This document shows positions 14,844 through 22,810 of a stretch of 64,000 bases of DNA, piece after piece; within the stretch, counting starts at the first letter, position 1, and every line of letters begins with the position of its first letter. The notes beneath the pieces were generated by a model, which searched no databases, was not told the origin of the DNA, and saw nothing but the letters and a program-made list of their open reading frames with translations. Origin of the DNA: JBFLXB01 sp964570625 (GTDB lineage Bacteria; Nitrospirota; Nitrospiria; 2-01-FULL-66-17); assembly GCA_964570625.1 (NCBI GenBank), contig CAZMYW010000012.1:35688-99687 (forward strand), read 5' to 3'. The position numbers were made by a program, and so were the translations under genes.

Positions 14844-17800
14844 CTACGGCCCGACCTGATCCACGCCGATCAGTCCGACGCCCGTGCCATTGCTCACGCC
14901 ACTCAGCCTTGCCGTATACGTACCAGGGGGCAGCGTCACCAACAATGCCGAATCCAAATGGCGATTGGGGTTCGTCGGCGCATAAGAGTTTGGAGACATG
15001 CCGGTATTGAGAATTTCCTGCGGCGTCCCACAGGCCACCACGGGCGCCGGGCAGGAACCCGCCGCCGTGCCCCAGTCGTCATTGGTGAGTACTGGAATCG
15101 CCGGGGTATTCGGATTGTTATCGTCATCCCACTCCAGATCCAGAGTCGGGTTGGCCAATGCGCCGGTCACGCCGAAGTCCGCCAACGTGGGACCAAAGCC
15201 CCTGAGTAGGACTTGTTTGTTGCTCATGCCCGTGATGATGAAGCCACCCACAGCCACATTGGACCCCGTGCCGACAAACGCTCGGGTGGAAATGTTGATC
15301 AGCGTCGCCGTCTGATTGGTGTCCACGTCATCCACCCCGATCAGCCCCACGCCCGTCCCGTTGCTCACCCCGCTCATTCGCGCTGTGTAGGTGCCGGGTG
15401 GCAGGGTCAGCAACAGCGCGGCATCCAGTCCACGGTTGGGGTTAGTCGGGGCGTAGGAGTCGGCCGACATTCCGGAATTGAGAATGTCCTGGGGACTCCC
15501 GCACGCCACCACTGGCACATTGCATGACGCCACTGGGGTGCCCCAGTCGTTGTTCGTCAGCACCGGGATCGCCGGGGTGTTCGGGTTGTTATCATCGTCC
15601 CACTCGAGCGCCAGGGTCGGATTCGCCAAGACCCCGGTCACCCCGAAGTCTGTCAGCGTGGGGCCGAATCCCCGCAGCAGAACCTGTTTGGTGCCACTCC
15701 CACTGATAATGAACCCGCCCACCGCCACGTCGGCCCCGGTTCCGACAAAAGCACGGGTGGAAATGTTCGCCAGCCGACCACCCGGGATGCTGAAGATGTC
15801 CACGGCCGTGTTGTTCGCCAAGCTGGGGTCGCTCTCATTGCCCGACACCGAGGCGGTATTGCCAATCACCCCCGCCGTGGTCACCGTGACGATGAGGGAA
15901 ATCGTCGCGCTGGCCCCATTGGGCAATGTTCCCACGGTACACGTCACGACCCCGCCCATGGGCGCTGTGCAACTTCCTTGGGTCGGAATCACGGAGTTGA
16001 AGATCACGCCGGTCGGTAACGTATCGGTAACGGCCACCCCCGTCGCGGGGCTCGGTCCCAAATTGGTGACGGTTATGATGTACGTCACCGGCAGGCCGAT
16101 CACTACAGGATCCGGAGTGTGGCTCTTGGTGATGACCAGGTCGGCTTCTAACGGTGTCCCTGTGTCGGTCACGGTGAGAGTTGTGTTTCCAATGATACCA
16201 GCGGACACAGCGGTGATCGTAGTTGTCCCTGGGCTGAGGGCTGTCGCAAGGCCGTTGATGTCAATCGTAGCCACACTCCCATTATTGTTTGACCATGTTA
16301 CCTCCGGCGAGATGTACACCTCGACCGTTGTGAGAGAGCCGTAACTAAGGTTAGTAACGCCTCCCACGGCATATAGCACCCCACTTACGACCCCGACGGC
16401 AAGATAAGCCCGCGACATGGACATCGAGGCCGTGGTGGCCCAGGTGTTGGTCGCCGGATCATAGGCCTCAACCGTCGGGAAAGTGCTGGTACCTCCTCCG
16501 GGACTCCCTCCCAGGGCATATAGCATCCCGTTTACAACACCGACGGAGTGAAGATACCGCGCCGTGGGCATTGGCGCCTTGGTGGCCCAGGTATTGGTCG
16601 TGGGGTCATAGGCCTCAACCGTCGCGAGAACGGTAGGGGTAAGGCCGTTGCCTCCCATTAAACCTCCCACGGCATATAGCATCCCACTTACGACCCCGAC
16701 GGAGTGACCAGTTCGCGACGTGGGCATCGAGGCCTTGGTGGCCCAGGTGTTGGCCGTGGGGTCATAGGCCAAGACCGTCGTACTGGAATTGCCACTACTA
16801 CTATCAGAGCCCCCCATGACATACAGCACCCCATCCACGACGCCGATTGCATGATCATACAGCCCTGTAGGCATCGGGGCTTTGGTTGTCCAGGTGTTGG
16901 TCATGGGATCATAGGCCTCAACCGTTGAGAGAACTTGGGTGCCGCTCACGCCAATTCCACCTATGGCATACAGAATCCCATTTACAACACCGACGGCAAG
17001 CCTCTTCCTGGCGGTGGGCATCGGGAACGCCTGTGCCCAGGTATTGGTCATTGGATCATAGGCCTCAACCGTCCCCAACAGGTCGCCGCTGGAACTGGTG
17101 CCGCTAGTACCTCCCAGGGCATACAGAATCCCGTTCACGACGCCGGCTGCGAGTTCCCGCCGCGCGGTGGGCATCGACGGCTTGGGTACCCAGGTGCCTT
17201 CGCCAGCGATCAAAATCCGTGTGGACCCATCGCTAAAGGTCCCCGTGGCTGCCATCGCTTGGGTTTGGCCAACGAGGAGGGTCGGCGTGCCCGGGGTTAC
17301 GGTGATAGAGACCAAGGATGGCGGGCCGATCTTCGCCACAAAGGCGTCTTGACCGCCGCCGCCAGATGCTGGCTGGACCGCATTCGCTGTGGGGAAGTTC
17401 GTGGCACCGGTCTGACCCGCCACATAGGCGTTGCCCGCGCTATCCACTGAAATGTCACGGCCAACGTCACCACCGACCCCGCTTCCGCCCAAGTAGGTGG
17501 AGTAAGCCAGGGCCGAGCCCACCGCGTTCAGCTTCGTCACGAAAGCGTCCGGCGCAACGTCTAACACAGGCTGCAGGGCATCTGCCGTGGGAAAGTTGGT
17601 TGATCGGGTACTGCCCGTCACATACGCGTCGCCCGCGCCATCCACTGCGATGCCTTGCGCACTTTCCTGTTCGCTTCCACCCAAGTAGGTAGAATAGATC
17701 AGGGCCGTCCCCGAAGCGTTCAGTTTCGTCACGAAGGCGTCTTGGGTACCGCCCAACGCGGCCTGCACGGGGTTTGCCGTGGGGAAATTCGTCGACGCAG

Positions 17801-19526
17801 TATAGCCTGTCACGTGGGCCCTGCCTGCTGCATCGACGGCAATGTCGTTGGCGATTTCATCACCGCTTCCGCCCAAGTAGGTAGAATAGACCAGGGCTGT
17901 TCCCGAGGCGTTCAGTTTCGTCACGAAAGCATCGTGGGTACCGTCCAACGCGGCCTGCAGGGGATTTGCCATGGGGAAGTTTGTGGAATTGGTATTGCCC
18001 GTCACATAGACGTTGCCCGCGCCATCCACTGCAATACCACCAAACGGAGTTTCGGTGAGGCTTCCACCCAAATAGGTAGAATAGATCAGGGCCGTCCCCG
18101 AGGCGTTCAGTTTCGTCACGAAGGCATCGTGGGTACCGTCCAACGCGGCCTGCAGGGGGTTTGCCGTGGGGAAATTCGTGGACATAGTGACACCAGCCAC
18201 ATAGGCGTTGCCCGCGCCATCCACCACAATGCCGTGGCCAATTTCAGGACTGCTCCCACCCAAATAGGTAGAATAGATCAGGGCCGTCCCCGAGGCGTTC
18301 AGTTTCGTCACGAAGGCGTCTGTACCGCCGCCGGGTGCCGGCTGAACCGCATTCGCCGTAGGGAAGTTCGTGGAATTGGTATAGCCCGTCACATAGGCGT
18401 TGCCCACGCCATCCACTGCAATGCGGATGCCCTGCTCCGCACTGCTTCCGCCCATCTCAGAAGTGTTTCCACCCAAGTACGTAGAGTAGACCAGGGCTGT
18501 CCCCGAGGCGTTCAGTTTCGTCACGAAGGCGTCGTAGTCAACGTCCAGCGTTGCCTGCAGGGGATTTGCCATGGGGAAGTTTGTGGAATTGGTATTGCCC
18601 GTCACATAGGCGTTGCCCACGCCATCCACTGCGATGCCTTGCGCACTTTCCTGAACGCTTCCTCCCAAGTAGGTGGCGTAAACCAGGACGGGGTCAATCA
18701 CAAGCGGATAATCCGTGTCATACGATGCCACATCAAACCCGTAGACAGCGTCGCGCCCACTCCTTGCCATGCCCCTCCTTGCGTTCGGGCTGACGAGCGT
18801 AAACGCGCCCTCCACTGGCACGCGGGCCCCTCCGATTTCCTGATACAGGACGGGCTTCCTCTGGCGCATCGTGCCGTCCTTCAGCCCGATCTCCAACTCC
18901 CCCTCCTCCGTGATCCGTAAGCTCTCGATCCCCTCATACGCGAACCTCACCTTGGACGGGTCCGCCCCCGGCTTGACGATAACGTCGTATTCCAGTTGCC
19001 GGTTGTTCCCGTAGAATTTCATGTCGATGCCAGGGTAGAGCTCTTTGTAGGCCACGGCCTGGTACGTGGGCACGTTGGGTCGCCACTTCTTGGGGTTGTT
19101 GCCGACGAAGTAGTTGACCTTGCCCTCCTGCACGCCCTCCGCGACCATCTTGGGATTCTTGTTGGCGCCGAGGGGAACGAGTTTGACCAAGGTGGATTCG
19201 GGGGTGGATGTTTGGCGCGACGCCCCGACCAGGGACACATACACACCGTCCTTGGTGAAGTACGTGGCGTGGCCATTGCCCTTCTCGTAGAATTTGACCC
19301 GCTTGTCCACTTGTCCATTGTTCTGGATGAAGTACAAGGGTAGTTGGCCGTAGGCGTTGGCCACCTGGGCGTTCGTCTTGTCGTCTGGTGCCATCGCGGG
19401 CTTGGCATCGGCCGCAGGATTCGGCGGGCCCGCGGTGGACGGCCATGGCAACAGCGTCCCGAGAAGGGTGACGAGGGCGAGCGCCCTCCCGAACTGGGTC
19501 CGAACCCACGGCTGGCGTTCGTTCAT
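14844..19526 (-). CDS. Large secreted SBBP/Kelch/Big_2/DUF11 repeat protein
   Basis: A 1560-residue exported protein. The ATG at 19526 gives a signal peptide (hydrophobic LALVTLLGTLLPWPSTAG) and has AGAGGA upstream. Order: an N-terminal domain (residues ~60-270, from LPLYFIQNNGQVD) usual in SBBP proteins; seven SBBP repeats each opening with Y(A/S)TYLGG (~275-740); the first half of a Big_2 Ig-like domain (SITVTPGTPTLLVGQTQ..FSDGST); six Kelch repeats (MPTAR..GVVNGILYALGG, ~775-1070); the second Big_2 half (VTWSNNNGSVATID..TTTITAV); a DUF11 domain (DLVITKSHTPDPVVIG); and two ~145-residue terminal repeats opening NISTRAFVGTG. No sortase or PEP-CTERM tail is evident. Likely a cell-surface or matrix protein. 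Its leader carries a c-di-GMP-I riboswitch. Confidence 0.88.
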   Translation of the reverse strand: MNERQPWVRTQFGRALALVTLLGTLLPWPSTAGPPNPAADAKPAMAPDDKTNAQVANAYGQLPLYFIQNNGQVDKRVKFYEKGNGHATYFTKDGVYVSLVGASRQTSTPESTLVKLVPLGANKNPKMVAEGVQEGKVNYFVGNNPKKWRPNVPTYQAVAYKELYPGIDMKFYGNNRQLEYDVIVKPGADPSKVRFAYEGIESLRITEEGELEIGLKDGTMRQRKPVLYQEIGGARVPVEGAFTLVSPNARRGMARSGRDAVYGFDVASYDTDYPLVIDPVLVYATYLGGSVQESAQGIAVDGVGNAYVTGNTNSTNFPMANPLQATLDVDYDAFVTKLNASGTALVYSTYLGGNTSEMGGSSAEQGIRIAVDGVGNAYVTGYTNSTNFPTANAVQPAPGGGTDAFVTKLNASGTALIYSTYLGGSSPEIGHGIVVDGAGNAYVAGVTMSTNFPTANPLQAALDGTHDAFVTKLNASGTALIYSTYLGGSLTETPFGGIAVDGAGNVYVTGNTNSTNFPMANPLQAALDGTHDAFVTKLNASGTALVYSTYLGGSGDEIANDIAVDAAGRAHVTGYTASTNFPTANPVQAALGGTQDAFVTKLNASGTALIYSTYLGGSEQESAQGIAVDGAGDAYVTGSTRSTNFPTADALQPVLDVAPDAFVTKLNAVGSALAYSTYLGGSGVGGDVGRDISVDSAGNAYVAGQTGATNFPTANAVQPASGGGGQDAFVAKIGPPSLVSITVTPGTPTLLVGQTQAMAATGTFSDGSTRILIAGEGTWVPKPSMPTARRELAAGVVNGILYALGGTSGTSSSGDLLGTVEAYDPMTNTWAQAFPMPTARKRLAVGVVNGILYAIGGIGVSGTQVLSTVEAYDPMTNTWTTKAPMPTGLYDHAIGVVDGVLYVMGGSDSSSGNSSTTVLAYDPTANTWATKASMPTSRTGHSVGVVSGMLYAVGGLMGGNGLTPTVLATVEAYDPTTNTWATKAPMPTARYLHSVGVVNGMLYALGGSPGGGTSTFPTVEAYDPATNTWATTASMSMSRAYLAVGVVSGVLYAVGGVTNLSYGSLTTVEVYISPEVTWSNNNGSVATIDINGLATALSPGTTTITAVSAGIIGNTTLTVTDTGTPLEADLVITKSHTPDPVVIGLPVTYIITVTNLGPSPATGVAVTDTLPTGVIFNSVIPTQGSCTAPMGGVVTCTVGTLPNGASATISLIVTVTTAGVIGNTASVSGNESDPSLANNTAVDIFSIPGGRLANISTRAFVGTGADVAVGGFIISGSGTKQVLLRGFGPTLTDFGVTGVLANPTLALEWDDDNNPNTPAIPVLTNNDWGTPVASCNVPVVACGSPQDILNSGMSADSYAPTNPNRGLDAALLLTLPPGTYTARMSGVSNGTGVGLIGVDDVDTNQTATLINISTRAFVGTGSNVAVGGFIITGMSNKQVLLRGFGPTLADFGVTGALANPTLDLEWDDDNNPNTPAIPVLTNDDWGTAAGSCPAPVVACGTPQEILNTGMSPNSYAPTNPNRHLDSALLVTLPPGTYTARLSGVSNGTGVGLIGVDQVGP
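17340..18700 (-). repeat. Tandem SBBP-encoding DNA repeats, unit about 190-215 bases
   Basis: Units recur with nearly identical blocks, for example the stretch encoding GTAL(V/I)YSTYLGG and the one encoding DAFVTKLNASG. The copies near 17960 and 18550 share long identical runs. Such arrays can change copy number by recombination. Confidence 0.8.
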
Positions 19527-19636
19527 GGCAAGATTCCTCTGTTGACGATCGTGTGGAGAGGTCTGAGGAGTGGGTCCGAAGGAGAGGCCGATGGACACCG
19601 CCGGGCGATCGACATGCCGACCCCTACGACTGTGGT

Positions 19637-19716
19637 CACCTCGGCAGCCCGGCAATCTCCGGAAGCGGAAGATCCGCGGCTTTGCGTCCCACCGTTACCG
19701 GTGGTTTGCCCTGATG
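19637..19716 (-). promoter_or_regulatory. c-di-GMP-I (GEMM-I) riboswitch
   Basis: On the minus strand the leader reads CAGGGCAAACC (19713-19703), then a CCACCG-GUAA-CGGUGG hairpin with a GNRA tetraloop, then GGGACGCAAAGCC, a second variable arm, and GCCGGGCUGCCGA (ending at 19641). These are the conserved blocks of the GEMM-I aptamer in the right order and spacing. The G in CAGGGC fits c-di-GMP rather than the A-substituted GMP-cGAMP class, though I cannot assign specificity with certainty. It ends about 110 bases before the SBBP/Kelch start. No clear terminator follows, so control may act on translation or on a weak attenuator. Confidence 0.9.
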
Positions 19717-19797
19717 GAAGGCGATCCTGCTACTACGCGGTGCAACGGCAGTCCAGAGGGTGGACTACCCCGAATTAATACAGTGACAGTTGCGTCA

Positions 19798-19827
19798 TCG
19801 TTAGCAGGAATGCACCAGCGGTGTCAA
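19798..19827 (-). promoter_or_regulatory. Candidate promoter of the riboswitch-controlled gene
   Basis: TTGACA (19827-19822) is followed after 18 bases by TAACGA (19803-19798) preceded by TG, an extended -10 arrangement. Transcription would start about 75 bases before the aptamer. Confidence 0.4.
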
Positions 19828-19960
19828 GCTAGGCGCCTCTTTGGAGCCCAGCGACGCTGCGGTGGAGTGGTCCCAGAGGCGGCCTGGACGGGTCGGGATG
19901 GTACCCGCTCATGCCTACACGACGCCTACACTTACCTCAAGCCCATCAGCACAAAGTAAG

Positions 19961-20032
19961 TGGCGGCGGAGGGATTCGAACCCCCGGCCGAGTGATTATG
20001 ATTCACCTGCTCTACCACTGAGCTACGCCGCC
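19961..20032 (-). tRNA. tRNA with CAT anticodon (elongator Met, possibly Ile2)
   Basis: A full cloverleaf on the minus strand: acceptor GGCGGCG/CGCCGCC, D arm GCTC..GAGC, anticodon arm GGTGA-ATCATAA-TCACT, T arm GGGGG-TTCGAAT-CCCTC, discriminator A; the CCA end is not encoded. The anticodon stem lacks the three G-C pairs of initiator tRNA, so it is an elongator Met tRNA or the Ile tRNA whose CAT is converted to lysidine. Body sequence alone does not settle which. Confidence 0.93.
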
Positions 20033-20068
20033 AGAATGGACGTCCGGAAGAATCGAGGAAGGCGGGAC

Positions 20069-20098
20069 CTTCTATCACGGTTGGGGCCCGCGAATCAA
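20069..20098 (-). promoter_or_regulatory. Candidate tRNA promoter
   Basis: TTGATT (20098-20093) and TAGAAG (20074-20069) are separated by 18 bases, placing transcription start about 30 bases before the tRNA. Confidence 0.45.
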
Positions 20099-20108
20099 GC
20101 TGGGGGCG

Positions 20109-20903
20109 TTAGCCGGATTTGGCGCACCTGACCCCAGCATCGGCAAAGCTCATCTCCGGCTCGATCCGGAAACGGTGCGCGCTGCGATAGAAATAGTTGA
20201 GCGCGTAGTGGCCGGTGCCGCCCCAGCTCGATCCACGCAGCACCTTGAACTTCTGCCCGAAGTCTTTGCTCTGGTACGTACTGCCGGGATAGGGCTGGTA
20301 CCAGTCACTGGTCCACTCCCACACGTTGCCTGCCATGTCTTCGGCCCCGTACGGACTCTTACCCTGGGGAAAGGTGCCGACCGGCGCGAGGTCGTTGACT
20401 CCCGATCCGCCGGTGTTGGCCCTTTTCTCGTCGAAGTCATTGCCCCACGGGTATTCGCGGCCATCGGTTCCGCGCGCGGCCTTTTCCCACTCCGCTTCGG
20501 TGGGCAGGCGTTTGCCCGCCCACGCGCAGTACTGCTGCGCTTCATACCAATTGATATGCGTCACCGGGTACTGCTCGCGACCCTGTGGCATCTCGCCGTT
20601 GGGCCAGCTTCGCGGCGGCCGCGCCTTGATCGCGTCCACATAGCGTTTGTATTGCGCGTTCGTGACCTCGTATCGATCTATGTAATAGGTCGGAAGGTTC
20701 ACCTCGTGCCGCGGGTGCTCGTCGAGATAGAGTGGTTTAGCCATGCCGAACTCCGCGCCCTTGCCTTCGGTGTCTTCCTTGTCACTGCCCATGGCGAAGG
20801 ATCCTCCGGGAATTTTCACCATGTCGTCGGAGGCCGTTGGGCTGGAACAGGCGGCCAGCAGGCACGCCACCAACAGCCCGAGCCGGCGGAACGAGCGCCT
20901 CAT
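20109..20903 (-). CDS. Lipoprotein with formylglycine-generating-enzyme-like (SUMF1) domain
   Basis: A 264-residue protein. A lipoprotein signal ends at LLAAC (Cys19), so it is probably membrane-anchored outside the cytoplasm. The rest is a SUMF1/FGE fold: MVKIPGGSFAMGS, YYIDRYEVTNAQYKRYV, YCAWAGKRLPTEAEWEKAAR and GNVWEWTSDWY, ending GVRCAKSG. The two active-site cysteines of true FGE are absent from RGSSWGGTGHYA, so sulfatase maturation is unlikely. The ATG at 20903 shares bases with the upstream gene's stop (ATGA), giving tight coupling; a GTG three codons earlier is less likely. It is co-transcribed with the heme/SUMF1 gene at 20900-21856, its near paralogue. Confidence 0.85.
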   Translation of the reverse strand: MRRSFRRLGLLVACLLAACSSPTASDDMVKIPGGSFAMGSDKEDTEGKGAEFGMAKPLYLDEHPRHEVNLPTYYIDRYEVTNAQYKRYVDAIKARPPRSWPNGEMPQGREQYPVTHINWYEAQQYCAWAGKRLPTEAEWEKAARGTDGREYPWGNDFDEKRANTGGSGVNDLAPVGTFPQGKSPYGAEDMAGNVWEWTSDWYQPYPGSTYQSKDFGQKFKVLRGSSWGGTGHYALNYFYRSAHRFRIEPEMSFADAGVRCAKSG

Positions 20904-21856
20904 CGCGCGCACCGGAAGCCAAACCCGCTATTTTTGGTCTCCGGCTTGAAAAATCCGCGATTGAACGTGGGCGCGGAGAGGCCGCAGCGATAAAACGAAC
21001 AATCCACGTAGGATCCGCCGCGCACGACTTTGTATTGTTCGCCGTAGTTGGGAGACGAATGCGAGTTGCCGGGATAGGGCTGGTACCAACTGTCGGTCCA
21101 CTCCCACACGTTGCCTGCCACATCGAACACCCCGTACGGACTCTTGCCCTCCGGGAAGCTCCCGACCGGCATCAGACGGCCGATGCCGCTCTGGGGCGAG
21201 TTGGATTTTTGTGCGTCGAACGTATCTCCATAGGGAAACAACCTCCCGTCGGTCCCACGCGCAGCCTTTTCCCACTCCTCCTCGGTCGGCAAACGCTTGC
21301 GCGCCCATGCGCAATAGTCGCGCGCGTCGAACCACGTGACGTACACCACGGGCAGACGTTCGTCCCCAGGTTCGAACGCGCCCCCACGCCAATGGTCCGG
21401 GGGTTGGCGCCCTGTCGCCGAAATGAACGCGCGATACGCCGCGTTCGTGACCTCGTATTTGTCGATCCAATAGGCTTGGCCGATCGCTCGGGTATGCATC
21501 GGCCCCTCGTCCGGATGACGTTTCCCATACCCCATGAGGAACGGTCCAGCCGGGATTTCTATCATGTCATCGGTGACGGCAAGGGCTTTGTCTGCGGACC
21601 GTCCCGTCCGTGGACGGTCATCAATGGGTGGCAAGATGCGTGTGTCTTCGCTCGCCCGAACCGCCCGGTGACATTCCGGACAGGTCTGTTGATCGAGCGA
21701 CGCCACATCCGCGGGATGCGTGGGAAGGTGGCAGGCCCGACAGGCTTCCGTTGAACGCGCGTCGCCGACCACCCCGTGCGGATCAACCGCCACGCGCCCA
21801 GTCGCCGGCCCCGCGGCGAGCGCCGCCATCAAGACCGTCCCCCACGGCCAGTACAT
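20900..21856 (-). CDS. Di-heme c-type cytochrome fused to a SUMF1-like domain
   Basis: A 318-residue protein with an N-terminal signal-like segment (VLMAALAAGPATG), two CxxCH heme sites within 25 residues (CRACH and CPECH), then a SUMF1/FGE-like domain (MIEIPAGPFLMGYG, YWIDKYEVTNAAYRAFI, YCAWARKRLPTEEEWEKAAR, GNVWEWTDSWY). It should be exported and carry two c-type hemes, pointing to periplasmic electron transfer, with the SUMF1 fold as a binding module. A Cys-x4-Cys pair in YVDCSFYRCG resembles the spacing of FGE catalytic cysteines but is displaced by one residue. The ATG at 21856 follows TTGACG-18-TATTCT, so the mRNA is probably leaderless. Confidence 0.85.
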   Translation of the reverse strand: MYWPWGTVLMAALAAGPATGRVAVDPHGVVGDARSTEACRACHLPTHPADVASLDQQTCPECHRAVRASEDTRILPPIDDRPRTGRSADKALAVTDDMIEIPAGPFLMGYGKRHPDEGPMHTRAIGQAYWIDKYEVTNAAYRAFISATGRQPPDHWRGGAFEPGDERLPVVYVTWFDARDYCAWARKRLPTEEEWEKAARGTDGRLFPYGDTFDAQKSNSPQSGIGRLMPVGSFPEGKSPYGVFDVAGNVWEWTDSWYQPYPGNSHSSPNYGEQYKVVRGGSYVDCSFYRCGLSAPTFNRGFFKPETKNSGFGFRCAR

Positions 21857-21863
21857 GCGGGGC

Positions 21864-21893
21864 AGAATAGCGGGAGCCTGTCAGTGGCGTCAA
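21864..21893 (-). promoter_or_regulatory. Promoter of the heme/SUMF1 gene, likely leaderless transcript
   Basis: TTGACG (21893-21888), 18-base spacer, TATTCT (21869-21864). The expected start of transcription falls within one base of the ATG at 21856. Confidence 0.6.
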
Positions 21894-21900
21894 GGCGAAC

Positions 21901-21929
21901 TTGCGGCGTGCGTCCACGATCGCTACAAT
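21901..21929 (+). promoter_or_regulatory. Promoter of the methyltransferase gene, likely leaderless transcript
   Basis: TTGCGG (21901-21906), 17-base spacer, TACAAT (21924-21929). The expected transcription start is the G of the GTG at 21936. It stands back to back with the promoter at 21864-21893. Confidence 0.65.
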
Positions 21930-21935
21930 GCGGCG

Positions 21936-22778
21936 GTGGATCTGTCTTCGCTCCCCATTGCGCCGGTCGCTCCTCCGATTGACTGGAACGCCATGGCTGC
22001 CTCGTTTGATCGCTGGGTGCCGCACATTCAGCCCGTGGGCGACCGGTTGATCGAGTTGCTCGAGTTGCGTGCGGGCCAACGCGTGCTCGACGTGGCGTGC
22101 GGAACCGGCGAGCCGGCGCTGTCGATCGCGCGACGATTCGGCCCCCGCGTGACGATCACTGGCGTGGACTCGGCCGAGGCCATGGTCGAGCGCTCTCGCA
22201 CCAAGGCCGTGGCCGAATCCCTGACGGGCGTCACCTTTCGCGTGATGCCCGGCGAGCGACTCGACCTGCCCGACGCGTCCGTTGATCGTGTGGTCTGCCG
22301 GTTCGGCCTCATGCTCTTTGAGAACCCCGCCTCGGGCGCACACGAAATGTGGCGGGTGCTCAAATCCGGCGGCCGCGCGGCGATCGCGGTGTGGGGGCCG
22401 CTGTCCACGCTCACGTCCGTCCACACGGTGTGGCGGTTGCTCTCGGACTATCTGCCTCCAGCCGACCTGCCGCCGGAGCCCAAGATGGTGTCCCTCGGTG
22501 CACCCGGGGCGCTTGATCGCGTTCTGACCGAGGCAGGGTGGTCCAGCGCGAGACTCGAGCCGTTCACAGTGACGTATCGTTTCGCCACGCCGCTTGAGTA
22601 TTGGGACCTTGCCGTCGACTCCCCGTTATGGAAGGACGTTCTCGCCAAGCTGTCGTGTCACGCGCTGGTGGCGTTCAAAGCGCGCGCGGTAGCCGAGATC
22701 GCGCGATTTCGGGACGGAGAGGTCATCGCCCTGCCGAATCTCGCGCTCCTCGCGGTCGCGGACAAGCCCCTAAATTGA
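21936..22778 (+). CDS. Class I SAM-dependent methyltransferase
   Basis: A 280-residue soluble protein of the Methyltransf_11/UbiE-like type. Motif I is VLDVACGTGEPALSIA; the acidic residue at the end of strand 2 is in ITGVDSAEAMV; the motif II region is RVVCRFGLMLFENP; then MWRVLKSGGRAAIAVWG. The substrate cannot be told. GTG 21936 is chosen because the frame upstream is a shadow of the divergent gene and the promoter places transcription start on this codon; no ribosome site exists. Its stop overlaps the -35 box of serS. Confidence 0.85.
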   Translation: MDLSSLPIAPVAPPIDWNAMAASFDRWVPHIQPVGDRLIELLELRAGQRVLDVACGTGEPALSIARRFGPRVTITGVDSAEAMVERSRTKAVAESLTGVTFRVMPGERLDLPDASVDRVVCRFGLMLFENPASGAHEMWRVLKSGGRAAIAVWGPLSTLTSVHTVWRLLSDYLPPADLPPEPKMVSLGAPGALDRVLTEAGWSSARLEPFTVTYRFATPLEYWDLAVDSPLWKDVLAKLSCHALVAFKARAVAEIARFRDGEVIALPNLALLAVADKPLN

Positions 22779-22804
22779 CTGCCTCGAAGAGGGCGTGGTA
22801 GCAT
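22775..22804 (+). promoter_or_regulatory. Promoter of serS, likely leaderless transcript
   Basis: TTGACT (22775-22780), 18-base spacer, TAGCAT (22799-22804). Counting seven bases from the -10 gives 22811, the first base of the serS GTG start. Confidence 0.6.
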
Positions 22805-22810
22805 CCCGCC

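Noticed and set aside
17340..18700. CRISPR-like array
   Set aside because: Units are about 190-215 bases, lie wholly inside a coding frame, and encode SBBP repeats; there are no short palindromic repeats or cas genes.
19961..20032. Initiator tRNA-fMet
   Set aside because: The anticodon stem is GGTGA/TCACT, without the three consecutive G-C pairs of initiators, and the acceptor ends are fully paired.
20109..21856. Active formylglycine-generating enzymes
   Set aside because: The lipoprotein lacks both catalytic cysteines and the heme protein has them out of register; no sulfatase gene is near.
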